Positions 1 through 10,979 of a stretch of 64,000 nt of DNA are shown here, piece after piece (the stretch's first letter is position 1; each line of letters starts with the position of its first letter). The stretch covers positions 372,001 through 436,000 of the forward strand of contig NC_135563.1 in the NCBI RefSeq assembly GCF_964340395.1. The letters run 5' to 3'. The DNA is from Glandiceps talaboti. Lineage: Eukaryota > Hemichordata > Enteropneusta > Spengelidae. The position numbers and the translations under genes are program-made. The notes under the pieces were generated by a model. The model did not search any database, was not told where the DNA came from, and was given only the letters and a program-made list of their open reading frames with translations.

Positions 1-1283
1 TATCACCACTATTCTATACAAGAAATCATTGGATGGAAGTCACTTATCACCACTATTCTATACAAGAAATCATTGGATGGAAGCCACTTATCACCACTAT
101 TCTATAAAAGAAATCATTGGATGGAAGTCACTTATCACCACTATTCTATACAAGAAATCATTGGATGGAAGTCACTGATCACCACTATTCTATAAAAGAA
201 ATCATTGGATGGAAGTCACTGATCACCACTATTCTATACAAGAAATCATTGGATGGAAGTCACTTATCACCACTATTCTATACAAGAAATCATTGGATGA
301 AGGTCACTTATCACCACTATTCTATACAAGAAATCATTGGATGGAAGCCACTTATCACCACTATTCTATAAAAGAAATCATTGGATAGAAGTCACTAGTC
401 ACCACTATTCTATACAAGAAATCATTGGATGAAGGTCACTTATCGCCACTATTCTATAAAAGAAATCATTGGATGGAAGTCACTTATCACCACTATTCTA
501 TACAAGAAATCATTGGATGGAAGTCACTTATCACCACTATTCTATACAAGAAATCATTGGATGGAAGTCACTTATCACCACTATTCTATACAAGAAATCA
601 TTGGATGGAAGTCACTAGTCACCACTATTCTATACAAGAAATCATTGGATGGAAGTCACTTATCACCACTATTCTATACAAGAAATCATTGGATGGAAGT
701 CACTAGTCACCACTATTCTACACAAGAAATCATTGGATGGAAGTCACTTATCACCACTATTCTATACAAGAAATCATTGGATGGAAGTCACTTATCACCA
801 TTATTCTATACAAGAAATCATTGGATGGAAGTCACTGATCACCACTATTCTATAAAAGAAATCATTGGATGGAAGTCACTTATCACCACTATTCTATACA
901 AGAAATCATTGGATGGAAGTCACTTATCACCACTATTCTATACAAGAAATCATTGGATGGAAGTCACTTATCACCACTATTCTATAAAAGAAATCATTGG
1001 ATGGAAGTCACTAGTCACCACTATTCTATACAAGAAATCATTGGATGGAAGTCACTAGTCACCACTATTCTATACAAGAAATCATTGGATGGAAGTCACT
1101 AGTCACCACTATTCTATACAAGAAATCATTGGATGGAAGTCACTTATCACCACTATTCTATACAAGAAATCATTGGATGGAAGTCACTAGTCACCACTAT
1201 TCTATACAAGAAATCATTGGATGAAGGTCACTTATCACCACTATTCTATACAAGAAATCATTGGATGGAAGTCACTAATCACC
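1..1283 (+). repeat. 44-bp minisatellite array, about 29 copies
   Basis: Head-to-tail copies of a 44-bp unit that begins TATCACCACTATTCTATACA and ends GGATGGAAGTCACT. The array is cut by the window start and decays at about 1283. Variants sit at fixed places: TATCAC, TAGTCAC or TGATCAC at the junction, TATACAAG or TATAAAAG, and GATGGAAG or GATGAAGG. The base unit has no stop in any plus-strand frame, and 44 is not a multiple of three, so the array reads as a 44-residue periodic peptide. Each common variant adds a stop in just one frame. I see no start context, splice signal or flanking coding sequence, so I treat these open frames as chance products of the repeat. Confidence 0.95.
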
Positions 1284-2080
1284 GTTACTGAAAGCTTTGG
1301 GAAAACCCTGTGATGACAATAAAAGTAATCAAATAATGAATTTTTCTCTGTTTTCAAAAGATAATATATTGTGAATATAAATTGATTCCATAGCATATCA
1401 AGTCATATATAACCTTGAATGCGTGTAGCAATTTACAAAAGAGCCACAGGCAGAGATAGTACACCCTAGTATGTAAGCTATGTCTGGCATGTAACAAACA
1501 TGGTTCTTTCTCTACTTATCCTTTTGTCTGTATCATGCAAAAATACTGATTATAAGTATGTAATACATTCAGTGAATTTAAAGTACCAGGTTCTTCAGTG
1601 CTATGAACAATAGAAATCAGTACATTGGAAGTTGTTAAAAACACAATATGTGTATATAATTTATAAAGAGCTGACAAGTAAAACATGAATTTTAATATTG
1701 ACATGGTAACCGTGTACATGTACATGAACTCTTAATAATGAAAAGTAATCAATGCAAAAATGAAAAGATTAGTTAACTGTAAAATAGAACAACAAATACA
1801 TGTAAGTATATATTATTTACAATGACTAAGAAGGTACATTTTGTATATATTGTATTTTTGGTATGACCTCAGATTCTAGATGGTTATGACACATTCAACT
1901 GCTATGAAATGACAAAATGCTAGTTTGCTGCCTGATCATTAATCTAGTATACACAATGTACATGTACTTGTAAGTCTTGAGTTCATATACATGTATGTGC
2001 CTCTAAGAAGTCAACATGGGTTGTATCATCATGATATATTAGAACAGAATGATGCACTTTGCATTTTTGACTGAGGTACA
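1284..2080. other. AT-rich non-coding stretch
   Basis: No gene recognised. The sequence is AT-rich with scattered TACATGTA motifs. Short open frames here have no recognisable domain or splice context. Confidence 0.6.
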
Positions 2081-2082
2081 CT

Positions 2083-2154
<72 letters not shown>

Positions 2155-2545
2155 CTTTATTTAAACTCGATAGCCTCATAGGTAACAGCCTTTTTTCATG
2201 AGGGTCGAGAACAAAAAAGAACAATTAAAATACAATGACAGAAAAGGAGACTACATACAAATTGCAAAAAAATGCAATAACGGCACAAAACGTCCAACAG
2301 ACAAAATACAGACAGCAAGTGACAGAAAAAATACGACCATACTAAAAATTTAGATTGTCATCTATGAAACCCTGAAAGTAATGTTTATGACACGCAATTT
2401 TGAAACTTCTAATATTAGTAATAGATCTTATTGCAGCCGGTAGTTGATTGTAGAGTGTAGGCGCTGCTACTCGAAATGATTCCTTAAAAACATTTGTTCT
2501 GGCAAATGGGACTAGTAACGAGTGATTTGTAACAGAGCGCAATCA
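2083..2545 (-). mobile_element. 3' end of a CR1/L2-like non-LTR retrotransposon
   Basis: Read on the minus strand: the last codons of a reverse transcriptase ORF, a short 3' UTR containing TTTAAATAAAG, and a trinucleotide tail (TTA)n at 2083-2153. A CR1/L2-type LINE ends this way, with a short microsatellite rather than a long poly(A). The element is 5'-truncated, as is usual for dead LINE copies. The 3' end at the microsatellite is clear; the 5' boundary near 2545 is approximate. Confidence 0.75.
2342..2545 (-). pseudogene. C-terminal tail of LINE reverse transcriptase (fragment)
   Basis: About 66 residues resemble the conserved C-terminal tail of CR1/Jockey-group ORF2 proteins: an LRS...LLVPFART start, then ESFRVAAPTLYNQLPAAIR and a final SFKIACHKHYF helix. 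In intact elements this tail follows the palm and thumb of the reverse transcriptase; none of those catalytic parts remains. An in-frame TGA lies directly upstream of the first readable residue, and there is no ATG, so this is a dead 5'-truncated fragment. The family call rests on the F-x-V-A-A-P-x-L-(Y/W)-N-x-L-P signature. Confidence 0.75.
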
Positions 2546-2692
2546 GATTATTGTAACTGTTTGATTTAATGACATCTGCACATTTTTCATTGCAGATTGT
2601 TCTGTTTGTGATACACTCAGTAGGTATGAAATATTATCAAACTAATCTTCTGTCAATTGTTTTGGTTCAAGGAAAAACATTTTTCAACAGTG

Positions 2693-2747
2693 GTTTATTA
2701 CCACAACTTAACTGTAACTTGTAAGGTGCAGAAGGCATGGTGCAGCA

Positions 2748-2832
<85 letters not shown>

Positions 2833-3165
2833 ATGACTTAAACTCAAAAACCACAGGACTGATTGCCTTGGTATTTGATGGGGACATGACTTGTGGTATC
2901 TAGTTGGGAAAATGTTCAAAGGAAAATGATCGCATTATAGGTGTGTGATTTGGGTAAAAAAATGTGATTTTTGGTCAAAAAACTCAATAACTACTGGGCA
3001 GATTGGTCTGCAAAAAAAGGTTCTCAGGGGGGTTTATGTCTTTTAGGTCTGAAATGTGTCTTTTTGGTGAGAAATCTATAAATCCAAAACAACTGAGCAC
3101 ATTGGGCTGAAATTTGGGGGGAACTACTCTTATGGGTGTTTTTTTATGCAATTTTTTCAGGTCTT
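2693..3165 (+). repeat. R1 dispersed repeat, 5' part (copy a)
   Basis: It starts with GCAGAAGGCATGG, then (CTGT)n at about 2749-2797 and (GT)n to 2831. Blocks follow with the R1 wording: ACTTAAACTCAAAAACCAC, ACTGATTGCCTTGGTATTTG, and GGGCTGAAATTTGGGG. The ATGCAAAT/AGCAAC monomers of longer copies are missing. R1 recurs at about twelve places in the window, always on the plus strand. Confidence 0.8.
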
Positions 3166-3954
3166 TGGGTCGGTCAGATAATGAGAAACAAAAAATAAGA
3201 ACACACTAAAAAGTTGAAGTACAACACAATTTAGCATTTCATGATTGTCTGATTTGTGAAATGTTACAGTTGAAGAGAGATCAATACAGGTGATCACAAG
3301 TAATGAATATATAATTTATACCCAATATCAAACCTCCATAAAACCATTACAGGAGTTATATACATGTATATAAGCATCTGTGACCAGGACGTCATTGTAT
3401 CGTTGGTGGTAGACAACCAAAATTGGCTATGAAGGTGCTGAAAAAACAAAAACAACACTGGGTCCCTCTGATGTAGTTTCATGCCACTCTCTTATCAGTT
3501 TGTTTATGTCTGAAAGTAACATGTACCCGTAGTCATGTTGCAACATAGACAAATGTGACCCCACAGCAGGGCAATACAACAAAACACATACATATGACAT
3601 TCAAGTCTGCACTTAATGATTGCAACAGATGTGGTCGCAGAGATTGCATTTTTACTTTTACTATAGCAATAATAAAATCATGCGTTCCTATATGGTGCTG
3701 ACAGATTGGGAGAAGTGTCTGAAATCTCTTGGGCAGAAACTTCACTGTGGACTCAATTTTGATATCTAAACGACAGAAGTCACCTGAGTATTTCAGGAGA
3801 ACAGCCTCAACAGGGTCAATAAATGCCACTTAGAAAGGAATCAGTCATCTTTCGACGTGGAGTGGTGTGTTCAATGGTGTATATATCTTGCATAATATTT
3901 TATAATTACACCATGATGGTAAACAGGCAATGCTTCAAATTTACCATTTGTAAC
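3166..3954. other. Non-coding stretch, nothing recognised
   Basis: No coding domain, RNA gene or repeat recognised beyond short A/T runs. A minus-strand open frame of 98 codons at 3533-3829 has no recognisable motif and I do not call it a gene. Confidence 0.5.
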
Positions 3955-4430
3955 TGTGTACATATAGGGCGTGTTCCCTGGGGGGAGGCTATTCATATTT
4001 GTTCATGCCAAGTTGATCTGTGCCATTTTCAATTTTGTATGATTTTTTTTCCAAAAATGACGTTTTCATCAACTCCTCATAAACTTCAAGTCAGATTGCT
4101 TTGATATGTGGTGTGTTGATGCACAGAGGGTAGCTTACTTAGATTTGTTAATTTCAAGTCAGCACGTCTTCTTTCCTATTTTTTATGATTTTTTTTTTGT
4201 AATTTAAAAAAAAAATGAATATGTTAATGAGCATTATGACCGCTGCCATATTGGAAATCAGTCCGCGAGACTTTAGGTAAACTGCAACTTTTCAAAAGAC
4301 ACTATTGACGTCAAACAAGCAATGTAATATGTGCTGTAGTCTTAATTCTATGCATTGTGCGCCCAAATGACAAATATTTGTTCGAAACAGGGTTGTAAAC
4401 TCCAAATTCTCCACCCTCCTACAGAATGGT
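3955..4430 (+). repeat. R3 repeat, first copy
   Basis: About 475 bp, directly repeated at 5725-6210 with high identity. Shared landmarks in order: CTGGGGGGAGGCTATTCA, CCAAGTTGATCTGTGCCATT, TTGATATGTGGTGTGTTGATG, a T/A-rich run, CCATATTGGAAATCAGTCC, and TTCGAAACAGGGTT. The first ~210 bp contain two diverged versions of one ~130-bp block (GATATTTGGTGTG ... CAGATTTGTT ... TTTTTT), so the repeat was itself built by a tandem duplication. Confidence 0.8.
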
Positions 4431-4656
4431 TCATTCCAGTATACGCACCTCATGATCAAGTGAGCTCTATGAGCATGCCTGAACTGAAGTGTGTGGGACG
4501 ATTTTTGACAGAGTCAGTCGTCAATAAAAACGATAATACTCTTTCTAAAATTATCACATTTTGAAAGGGAAAGTACTTTGTGGTTCATTTATGGAGTTTT
4601 GTTTTTGTACGATCAATCTTGGTGGCAAAATTACAGCGTCAAAATTACCGATGTGG

Positions 4657-5165
4657 TAGTTCCGTACGGCGACAATCTCAAGTACCCGGATGCACGAGGG
4701 ACTAACCCGGAAGCAAGTCGTTGCCAGCCATACGTTACAGTGGTAACATCGTCCGAGAAATCGCTGCGTTCAGAGTGTCATTATTCACAGAATTGTTTTT
4801 TTTCGAGTGAAAACCCGTCTTGAATTGTATAACTCTAACAAATGAAGACATGTCAAGTTATATTTTGAAAGTTGTATCGCTAGTTTGAGACGATTTCCTC
4901 ACGTACTATCAAGGCTTGGACCTTTCTCCAGTTCAGCGGGAAGTTTAGCCAGTCCGATAATTCTTTCTGGTTTAGTTTACAACACTTTTGATCACGCAGA
5001 TTTTGTTTTTGTGATGAAAAGAAATTTAAAAAAAGATCACTTCAACCATTTCGTTGTGTTTGCTTTATGAAAGGTAATCGAACATGAACGAGTGTTACCA
5101 TTGTAACGTATGGCTGAGAATGACTCTCTTCCGGGTACTTGGGATTGTCGCCGTACGGAAACTAA
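4657..5165. mobile_element. MITE-like element with ~75-95 bp inverted ends
   Basis: The left arm (4657-4747) and right arm (5092-5165) are imperfect inverted copies. Both carry TCCGTACGGCGACAATC, AAGTACCCGG and GCCATACGTTACARTGGTAAC. The ~340-bp interior has no transposase. I could not fix a target duplication: the TAGTT next to the left arm is matched in inverted, not direct, form on the right. A non-autonomous DNA transposon is the simplest reading. Confidence 0.6.
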
Positions 5166-5210
5166 GATGGCGATTAATACATTTCTTCCCTATATATATC
5201 TACTACAACT

Positions 5211-5680
5211 AGTACAAGTTGAATGTTGTTGACTTGGTAAATTTGTTAGAAAATTGAAATTCAAATTGCCTCAAAATTATTTTAGATCCCTAGTTTATTT
5301 CATTCATCATTAAAATTTTCCATGGTTAAAGCTGTAAGACACTGGAATTATTTATAGCCAACCTCAAAATCTTCTCTCTTTTTTCTTTTTCTTGTGTGCA
5401 TTTCCCAGTCATTTAGTTTCTGAGATTTTGTGCAATTTTTCATAACAGTAGATTTTTGTTATAAAATGGTGACTATGGTATAAAAGTACAATACATTACC
5501 AACTTCTGTGTAAAATGTGTTTTATAGTGAGACATCATATGAAACCAGTAACCACTTTATTACATCGCTAAAACAAAACTGCATAGTGAAGAACTGAACC
5601 ACTTCTACATGTCACCAAAATAAAAAAAAAATAAATAAAAAAAAACAGCGGAGCTATTCTGACCGATAGGTTGCTTGTTT
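5211..5680 (+). repeat. R2 repeat, copy 1
   Basis: About 470 bp with landmarks GTTGAATGTTGTTGACTTGG, CCTCAAAATTATTTTAGATC, AAGCTGTAAGACACT, GTGAGACATCATATGAAACC, AACTGCATAGTGAAGA and the end CAGCGGAGCTATTCTGACCG. A near full-length copy lies at 49090-49577. The last ~130 bp recur at 7122-7250, fused to the piggyBac fragment. No coding capacity seen. Confidence 0.8.
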
Positions 5681-5724
5681 ATTTTCATCATCATCTCCAA
5701 AAGTGACAGTCAGAATACTTCGAT

Positions 5725-6210
5725 ATTTGGTGTGCATGTTCTCTGGGGGGAGGCTATTCAGATTTGTTCATGCCAAGTTGATCTGTGCCATTTTCAATTT
5801 TTTACAATTTTTTTTTTCAAAAATGATATTTTCATCATCTCCTCAGATACTACTTGTCAGATTGCTTTGATATCTGGTGTGTTGATGCGCAGAGGGTAGC
5901 TTACTCAGATTTGTTAATTTCAAGTCAGCACATCTTCTTTTCTATTTTTGATGATTTTTTTTTAATTAAAAAAAAAATCAATATGTTAATGAGCATTGTG
6001 ACCGACGCCATATTGGAAATCAGTCCACGAGACTTTAAGTAAACTGCCACTTTTCAAAAGACACTATTGACGTCAAACAAGCAATGTAATATGTGCTATA
6101 GTCATAATTCTATGCATAATTCTATGCATTGTGTGCACAAATGACAAGTGTTTGTTCGAAACAGGGTTTTAAACTTCAAATCCAAATTCTGCACCCCTTC
6201 TACATAATCA
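5725..6210 (+). repeat. R3 repeat, second copy
   Basis: Direct repeat of 3955-4430 at a spacing of about 1.77 kb, with the same inner two-block structure. It carries an extra short duplication (ATAATTCTATGCAT twice near 6105-6128). The MITE and R2 copy 1 lie between the two R3 copies. Confidence 0.8.
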
Positions 6211-6811
6211 GCCAGTCCACAACACCCTCATTTGCATACAATCTATCCTTCAGATCGCGACCATTACACTTTGAGTGGCTGCTCACATGCCTTTTTTTTG
6301 GGGGGTATTTTGAACTCGCCGTAACTTTCACTAGAGTCCACAATTTTAGATACCGTAAATGCCTAAACCTCAACTGACATCTCTTCTTTCGTGCCAGCAA
6401 AATAAATTTTGGAATTACATTTAGGAATACCGATTTTCCGACGAATTCGGGATACATGCTTGAGGCCCTGAAATTCCGACCGTTTTTTCCTTAATACGGA
6501 CCGGAAAGTTTACAAATTTCACAAAAAGGTGGATTTTTATGTGTTTTAAATAACCGTGTTGTTGTTTTCAGATAACATGTAACTTGTGATTAATTCTATA
6601 TTGTCGTGCAATTTGGAGTGACAATGAACCAGAATGAAGACAACTCGCGTAAGCAAGGCATGCGGTTGAAGTTATGCAAGAGCAGTCTCCGTACTGTGAA
6701 TCGACCAAACTTTGTTTATTGGCCGACAGTTTACATGTAAATGACATGAACATGTCTTGCCATTTCTAAAATGCAAATATTTGGCAAGTAAAAATAATTA
6801 GAATAATTACA
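6211..6811. other. Non-coding stretch
   Basis: No recognisable gene. Small open frames on both strands overlap each other and show no domain or codon signal. Confidence 0.5.
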
Positions 6812-7055
6812 ACTTTAATTTGGCTTCAGACTTTGCGTTGTGTTTTTCGTATCTTTCCCCGTTTTACATGTATTTTTAAATCCGAAAAGGTTCTCTCTGA
6901 CTCTGGTCATGTCAGTGCTTAGGGACCGGTCAGTTTCTTCGGCCTGGGGGGGGGGGGTGGTGGATTTAATTTGGCTTCAGACTTTGCATTATGTTTTGTG
7001 TATCTTTCCCCATTTTACATGTAAATCCGAAAAGGTTCTCTCTGGTCATGTCAGT
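6812..7055 (+). repeat. Two-copy direct duplication around a 12-G run
   Basis: A ~100-bp block (TTTAATTTGGCTTCAGACTT ... ATCTTTCCCC ... AAAAGGTTCTCTCTG ... GGTCATGTCAGTG) occurs at about 6812-6918 and again at about 6964-7055. Between them is a homopolymer of 12 G at 6946-6957. It looks like a local tandem duplication with small indels. Confidence 0.75.
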
Positions 7056-7121
7056 GATCATACCGGGACTGCTTTGAGTACGAACGAGGTGGGACATGTT
7101 GAGGTATTTTGTTGAGAATTA

Positions 7122-7250
7122 TAAATATTGCTTTATTACATCGCTAAAACAAAACTGCATAGTGAAGAGCTGAACAACTGAACCACTTCCACATGTTACC
7201 AAAATAAAAAATAAAAAGAACAGCGGAGCTATTCTGACTGATAGGTCACT
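7122..7250 (+). repeat. R2 repeat, 3' fragment (copy 2)
   Basis: Matches the last ~130 bp of R2 (TTATTACATCGCTAAAAC ... AACTGCATAGTGAAGAGCTG ... CAGCGGAGCTATTCTGACTG). It stops where the piggyBac-like reading frame begins. The junction is between about 7250 and 7265. Confidence 0.75.
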
Positions 7251-7849
7251 TGTTATTGAAAACAAATGCGGTAATTAGAACACAGAATGGTACATGGACT
7301 CGTCAAGAAGTTGATCGACCCGAAGCTATCGCTGATTATAACAAATACATGGGAGGAGCGGATCTAGCCGACCAACGCCTACAGTCCTACAAAAGACACA
7401 TGAAGGGACACACATTGTATTTTCAGATCTTCTGGTATCTCTTGGAGGTATCCATCTTGAATGCTTTCCTTTTATACAGGAAAGCTCATCCTGACAGCAA
7501 GAAAAAGATGTTAACCTTTCGTGAAAACCTATGTGAACAGCTCATCAATGGTCGCTCTTTCTGCCATCAGCCTGGTTGCCGTCCATCAGTACCCAGAGCT
7601 GAAGACACAAGATTCAATAAAACTAGAGAACATGCACCTGAAAGGAAAGAAAACACTTCTACCTGCAAGGTACACCTGCAAAGGAAGGAAACCAAATTTG
7701 CCTGTATAGCTTGTGGTGTTAGAATGTGTGCTGATCCCTGCTTCTATCACTACCATTACATGAGGGACTTTCAGTTTGATGACCCAGAACTGCAAGGAAG
7801 AGAACCAGCAAGGAAAAGACTAAATATTAGGAACTACAATTTGAAATAA
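7250..7849 (+). pseudogene. piggyBac-like (PGBD-type) transposase, C-terminal part
   Basis: About 199 codons open from a TTG, so the N-terminal two-thirds are missing. Residues 29-45 (DYNKYMGGADLADQRLQ) are a hallmark of the last part of the DDE_Tnp_1_7 catalytic domain. They are followed by the usual W/F-rich helix (YFQIFWYLLEVSILNAFLLY). The C-terminus, about residues 139-170, is a Cys/His cluster (CKVH..., CIACGVRMC, CFYHYHYM) like the zinc-binding tail of piggyBac proteins that contacts the terminal repeats. Intact family members are roughly 550-650 residues with three catalytic Asp; only the stretch after the last Asp is here, so no activity is expected. The element's 3' end is intact (next entry). 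Confidence 0.85.
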
Positions 7850-8149
7850 CACTGAAAAATAACACTGTAAACGTAAAAAGACAGAAAGACACAATCAGAG
7901 AAAGAGAGTTAGTTTTATTGAAATTGATACATTTATGCAAATGAGTTTGTTGCAGTTGCAACATTGTGTTACATTGTTGTTAAAACAAAAGAGAATTTAA
8001 TTGTGATTAAGAAGATATATAACTTTGTATGCCAGGTAGGTCAAATATCAGATTTTTGTACTCTAATGTGAATAGTGTCATATTCAATTTTTTATTCAGG
8101 CCATAAGGGTATACAGATATGCTCTATTACATAGAAAGTAAAGGGTTAA
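7850..8149 (+). mobile_element. piggyBac 3' UTR, right terminal repeat and TTAA target site
   Basis: Non-coding tail of the piggyBac-like element. It ends AGAAAGTAAAGGG at 8145, followed by TTAA at 8146-8149. Read inward from the right it begins CCCTTTACTTTC, the CCC(T) start expected of piggyBac ends beside the TTAA duplication. No matching left terminus lies upstream because the 5' part was lost at the junction with R2. The DNA right after the TTAA is R1, so the element had jumped into an R1 copy. Confidence 0.75.
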
Positions 8150-8512
8150 ACTTGGTACACATGTATGATGTAGGGATGTTCATGGAGGTGTTATACTGTG
8201 GTTATAACTTACTGTTCAAAACATTTTGACACAACTGGCCCTAGCAGCCATGCCCTTGCCCTCAGTAAAATGATGATGCATATACAAAGATAACAACAGG
8301 GATGGGTACTAGGTAAGTGGATATATAATGTATGCAAGTATGCCTAGCAACAGGACCATACCTATAGCAACAGCTAAATAATGGTTTATATTGCAAAGAT
8401 GAAAACTGGAGTCAATTAATAGATGCCAAAATGTATGCAAATATGCCTAGCAACAAGACCATGCCCATAGCAACAGCCAACTACAGTTGTGCTACAGTGC
8501 CATTGGTGCTAT
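8150..8512 (+). repeat. R1 dispersed repeat, 3' part (copy b)
   Basis: Continues directly from the piggyBac TTAA with R1 wording: AAACTTGG, CAAAACATTTTGACACAACT, GGCCCTAGCAGCCATGCCC. Then come two monomers with TATGCAAGTATGCCTAGCAA and ATGCAAATATGCCTAGCAAC, and the family's 3' end AGTTGTGCTACAGTGCCATT GG. Confidence 0.8.
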
Positions 8513-8569
8513 TTTTTCTTATCAGATTTGAATTCATTGCTATATATTTATATATTCTATACATCTACG

Positions 8570-9111
8570 GAGTTTCGTTGGAAAGCTCTTGCTTGGACAG
8601 CATTCTGGAAATTAGAGAGCCTTTGGAGAACTCCTACCATCCCAATTTCCACCAAAGTTAGACTGTTTGTCACATCCTGTAATTCAGTTCTTTTGTATGG
8701 TTTTGAATCATGGTTCACCTCCAAGGAAATGGAAAACAAAGTCAATTGCAACATCCTACCGAATAATGTTGAACATCAAAAGGGTGGACCGGGTAACAAA
8801 TGCTACCATTTAGTACAACCTGACTGGAACAGCACAACGCATTGAGAAGGTAAGGACTCATCAACTGAAGTCCTAGGTCATATACTTTGTGTGCCTGATG
8901 AAGAGCCTGTTAAAGAGTATTTCCTCTACATCCCAAACCATGGAAAGAGGAAACGTGGATGGCAACATGTACATCCAGTGTCTCCTGGGGGATGTGGATG
9001 GCATGTTTAACCAAAACACAACTAACAGCAATGGTCCAGGATCGCGATCGCTGCAGCTGGAACCAACTTGTGGTGATCTGCTCCGCACCTGAATGATGAT
9101 GATCGTGATCA
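8570..9111 (+). pseudogene. 3' fragment of a non-LTR retrotransposon ORF2 (C-terminal domain)
   Basis: Readable in shifting frames as the region after the reverse transcriptase palm in RTE/Jockey-like ORF2 proteins. First: WKALAWTAFWKLESLW, STKVRLF, SVLLYGFESWF and MENKVN. Then, after a frameshift near 8750: YRIMLNIKRVDRVTNATI, THQLK, EPVKEY and a Pro/His/Gly-rich tail. The set V-L-L-Y-G-x-E-S-W plus R-I-x-L-x-I-K-R is typical of this domain. In-frame TAGs near 8800 and 8870 and at least one frameshift mark it as dead. The 3' end near 9111 carries GATGATGATCG, perhaps the remnant of a short microsatellite tail. Confidence 0.75.
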
Positions 9112-9310
9112 ACATCTATGCTAGTGAACGCTGCCATGCTTGTTGAAATGTCTCATATTACACATAGATGTGCATGAAAATAGTTTCAGCTTTTCTAAAA
9201 GTATGTTTCTTATATGTCAAACATAACCATGTTCAATAACACAGACAATACTAACAAAAAACCCAACAATTCCTAAACTAGCAAAATGACTTAAATAGTG
9301 TGTTAATATT

Positions 9311-9560
9311 GGGTTGTTGGTGGCCGAGTGGTTAGCTCGTACGCCTCTTACCTCTGCAGTCTGGGTTTGATTAAAAATTTAACCAGGTCTGTATGTGGTA
9401 TCACATAGCCTACTTTAGAGGAATATCACTTATGGTTGTTGTGTCGGAGGTGTAAAGGTTGGTGTTTTACACCCACAAATAATTGTGCAACAGTTCCCAT
9501 TCAAGCTTCAAGTCGTAACAATTGGAAGCTTGGTACTTGCCATGTATATGAATAAAAATA
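9311..9560 (+). mobile_element. tRNA-derived SINE-like copy
   Basis: The head TGGTGGCCGAGTGGTTAGCT matches the D-arm/A-box of Ser/Leu-type tRNAs. About 35 bp on, TGGGTTTGATT is a degraded B-box. It continues into ~200 bp of non-tRNA body and an A/T-rich end. The B-box is damaged and there is no cloverleaf, so this is a SINE relic, not a tRNA gene. Confidence 0.55.
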
Positions 9561-10427
9561 TAACAATATTATTTTATTTATAACTAAATTGGCACTAGTA
9601 TTCCGCGAAGTATTTAGGCATCAATATTTGATTGACATCTACATGTACGGTAGCGATGACTCAGATTTTCATAAACCCTTTTAGTTTCTACTTATGATTT
9701 TTCAGACAGATTGGTGTGCATTTGAAAAAGTTGAACATGAGCTGAGCGAAGTCTAGTTGTCATAAAATAGTGTTGGAAAGTTTAGTGAAAAGAATATCGA
9801 TTTCAAGTTTTTCTGACATGAGCGCAGTTGTACTACTGACTGTGGTGAGACTGTGGTGAGCCCTACTTCTGTTCAGTCCGACTGCGAGTTTCTGAGGTAT
9901 CGCGCCCTAGGCCCTAGACAGCCCTGGCAGAAAATGATATATGTAAACTTGCGTTCACAAGCCAAACATGTGACAATACAAGACCACAACGAAAACTGTG
10001 AAACATTTACAGGTCACTCTCATTTTATATATGGACAACAAAATTAGGTCGGCCACAGTTCCATTTAACATGCAATGACTCTGAGCGTGATTCCATATGC
10101 TTGGAGCAAATCGAATCAATAAGTGTATTATGGGACCAACAAATATATTGTCCTGATACGTCTTTTTGAAGTTACCCATGGGTATTCTAATACCTAGTAT
10201 ATTTATTGGAGATGAAATAAAAGGCGACGCGAGTACGAGTATAGTAGGCTTGAGTATGCCGTCCTCGGATGCTGTCGACCCCAGCCCTCGACGCATCACG
10301 ACGGCATTGTGATGCTTCTTCTAAGCAAATGATAAAAAATCAGATAAATGAAAGTCATTGAATGTGAAACACCAGACATTACAAGTGTTTATGTATATCT
10401 AGTCTAGCCGTTTTGATTTATTTTGCC
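9561..10427. other. Non-coding stretch
   Basis: No gene recognised. A 114-codon minus-strand open frame at 9955-10299 has no motif I can name. No promoter, splice or domain evidence supports it. Confidence 0.5.
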
Positions 10428-10868
10428 ATAATATGGGGACATAATATTTTAGCATTTATACCCACAGACACTGACAATTAGTCAGGAAGTGTGAGTAAAT
10501 ATCGGTAAATGTTGGTTAATAAGACATGTAGACTGTAGTTTTTGTTTACTGATGTCTATTACAAACACCAGCAATGTATTTTTTCACAATGCTGTTGAGT
10601 TTTATTCACCTGTTGACTACGCTCGTCATAGGCTACGTGCTAACGATGTCTCCCTATGACATCATAAAATCCCGTGGTCTAGGTGGGACCGGAAATACCC
10701 GAAAACTCTCGAAGTAAATCCGAAGGGAACTGACTGAAAAAAAGGTCATTTTAAGGTGTTTGCAGACGCTTTTTTAAAGTTTTAAAACCAGTATACATTT
10801 CACAAACATGTCGTCTAGCAAAATAGCAATAGTGAATGTGAGCACTTTGAATCACCTTTAAATCACCC
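10428..10868 (+). repeat. R4 repeat, copy 1
   Basis: About 440 bp from CCATAATATGGGGACATAAT to AGCACTTTGAATCACCTTTA. A very similar copy (few substitutions) lies 43 kb away at 53590-54023 in the same orientation. No ORF and no inverted termini seen. The family is unknown to me. Confidence 0.85.
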
Positions 10869-10955
10869 ATGCTAGGAATCATAACGTAAATAACGATTTT
10901 AATAACATTGCTATGTATTCAAAAAGTTTGTTTTTTTCCAAAATTTCAGGGGCAG

Positions 10956-10976
10956 CCCCCCCCCCCCCCCCCCCCC
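10956..10976. repeat. 21-C homopolymer
   Basis: Uninterrupted run of 21 C flanked by GGGGCAG and AGGCTACGG. Such runs can form quadruplex or i-motif structures and are also prone to length error in assembly. Confidence 0.95.
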
Positions 10977-10979
10977 AGG

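Noticed and set aside
1-1283. CRISPR-like array or repeat protein gene
   Set aside because: There is no repeat/spacer alternation; every unit is the repeat. The open frames follow from a stop-free unit and have no gene context.
2039-2224. Poly-tyrosine protein
   Set aside because: It is the translation of a (TTA)n microsatellite at the end of a LINE copy.
2698-2919. His/Thr- and Asp/Arg-repeat protein
   Set aside because: Translation of (CTGT)n and (GT)n microsatellites in R1.
9311-9385. tRNA-Ser/Leu gene
   Set aside because: The B-box is degraded and no cloverleaf forms; a SINE head is the better reading.
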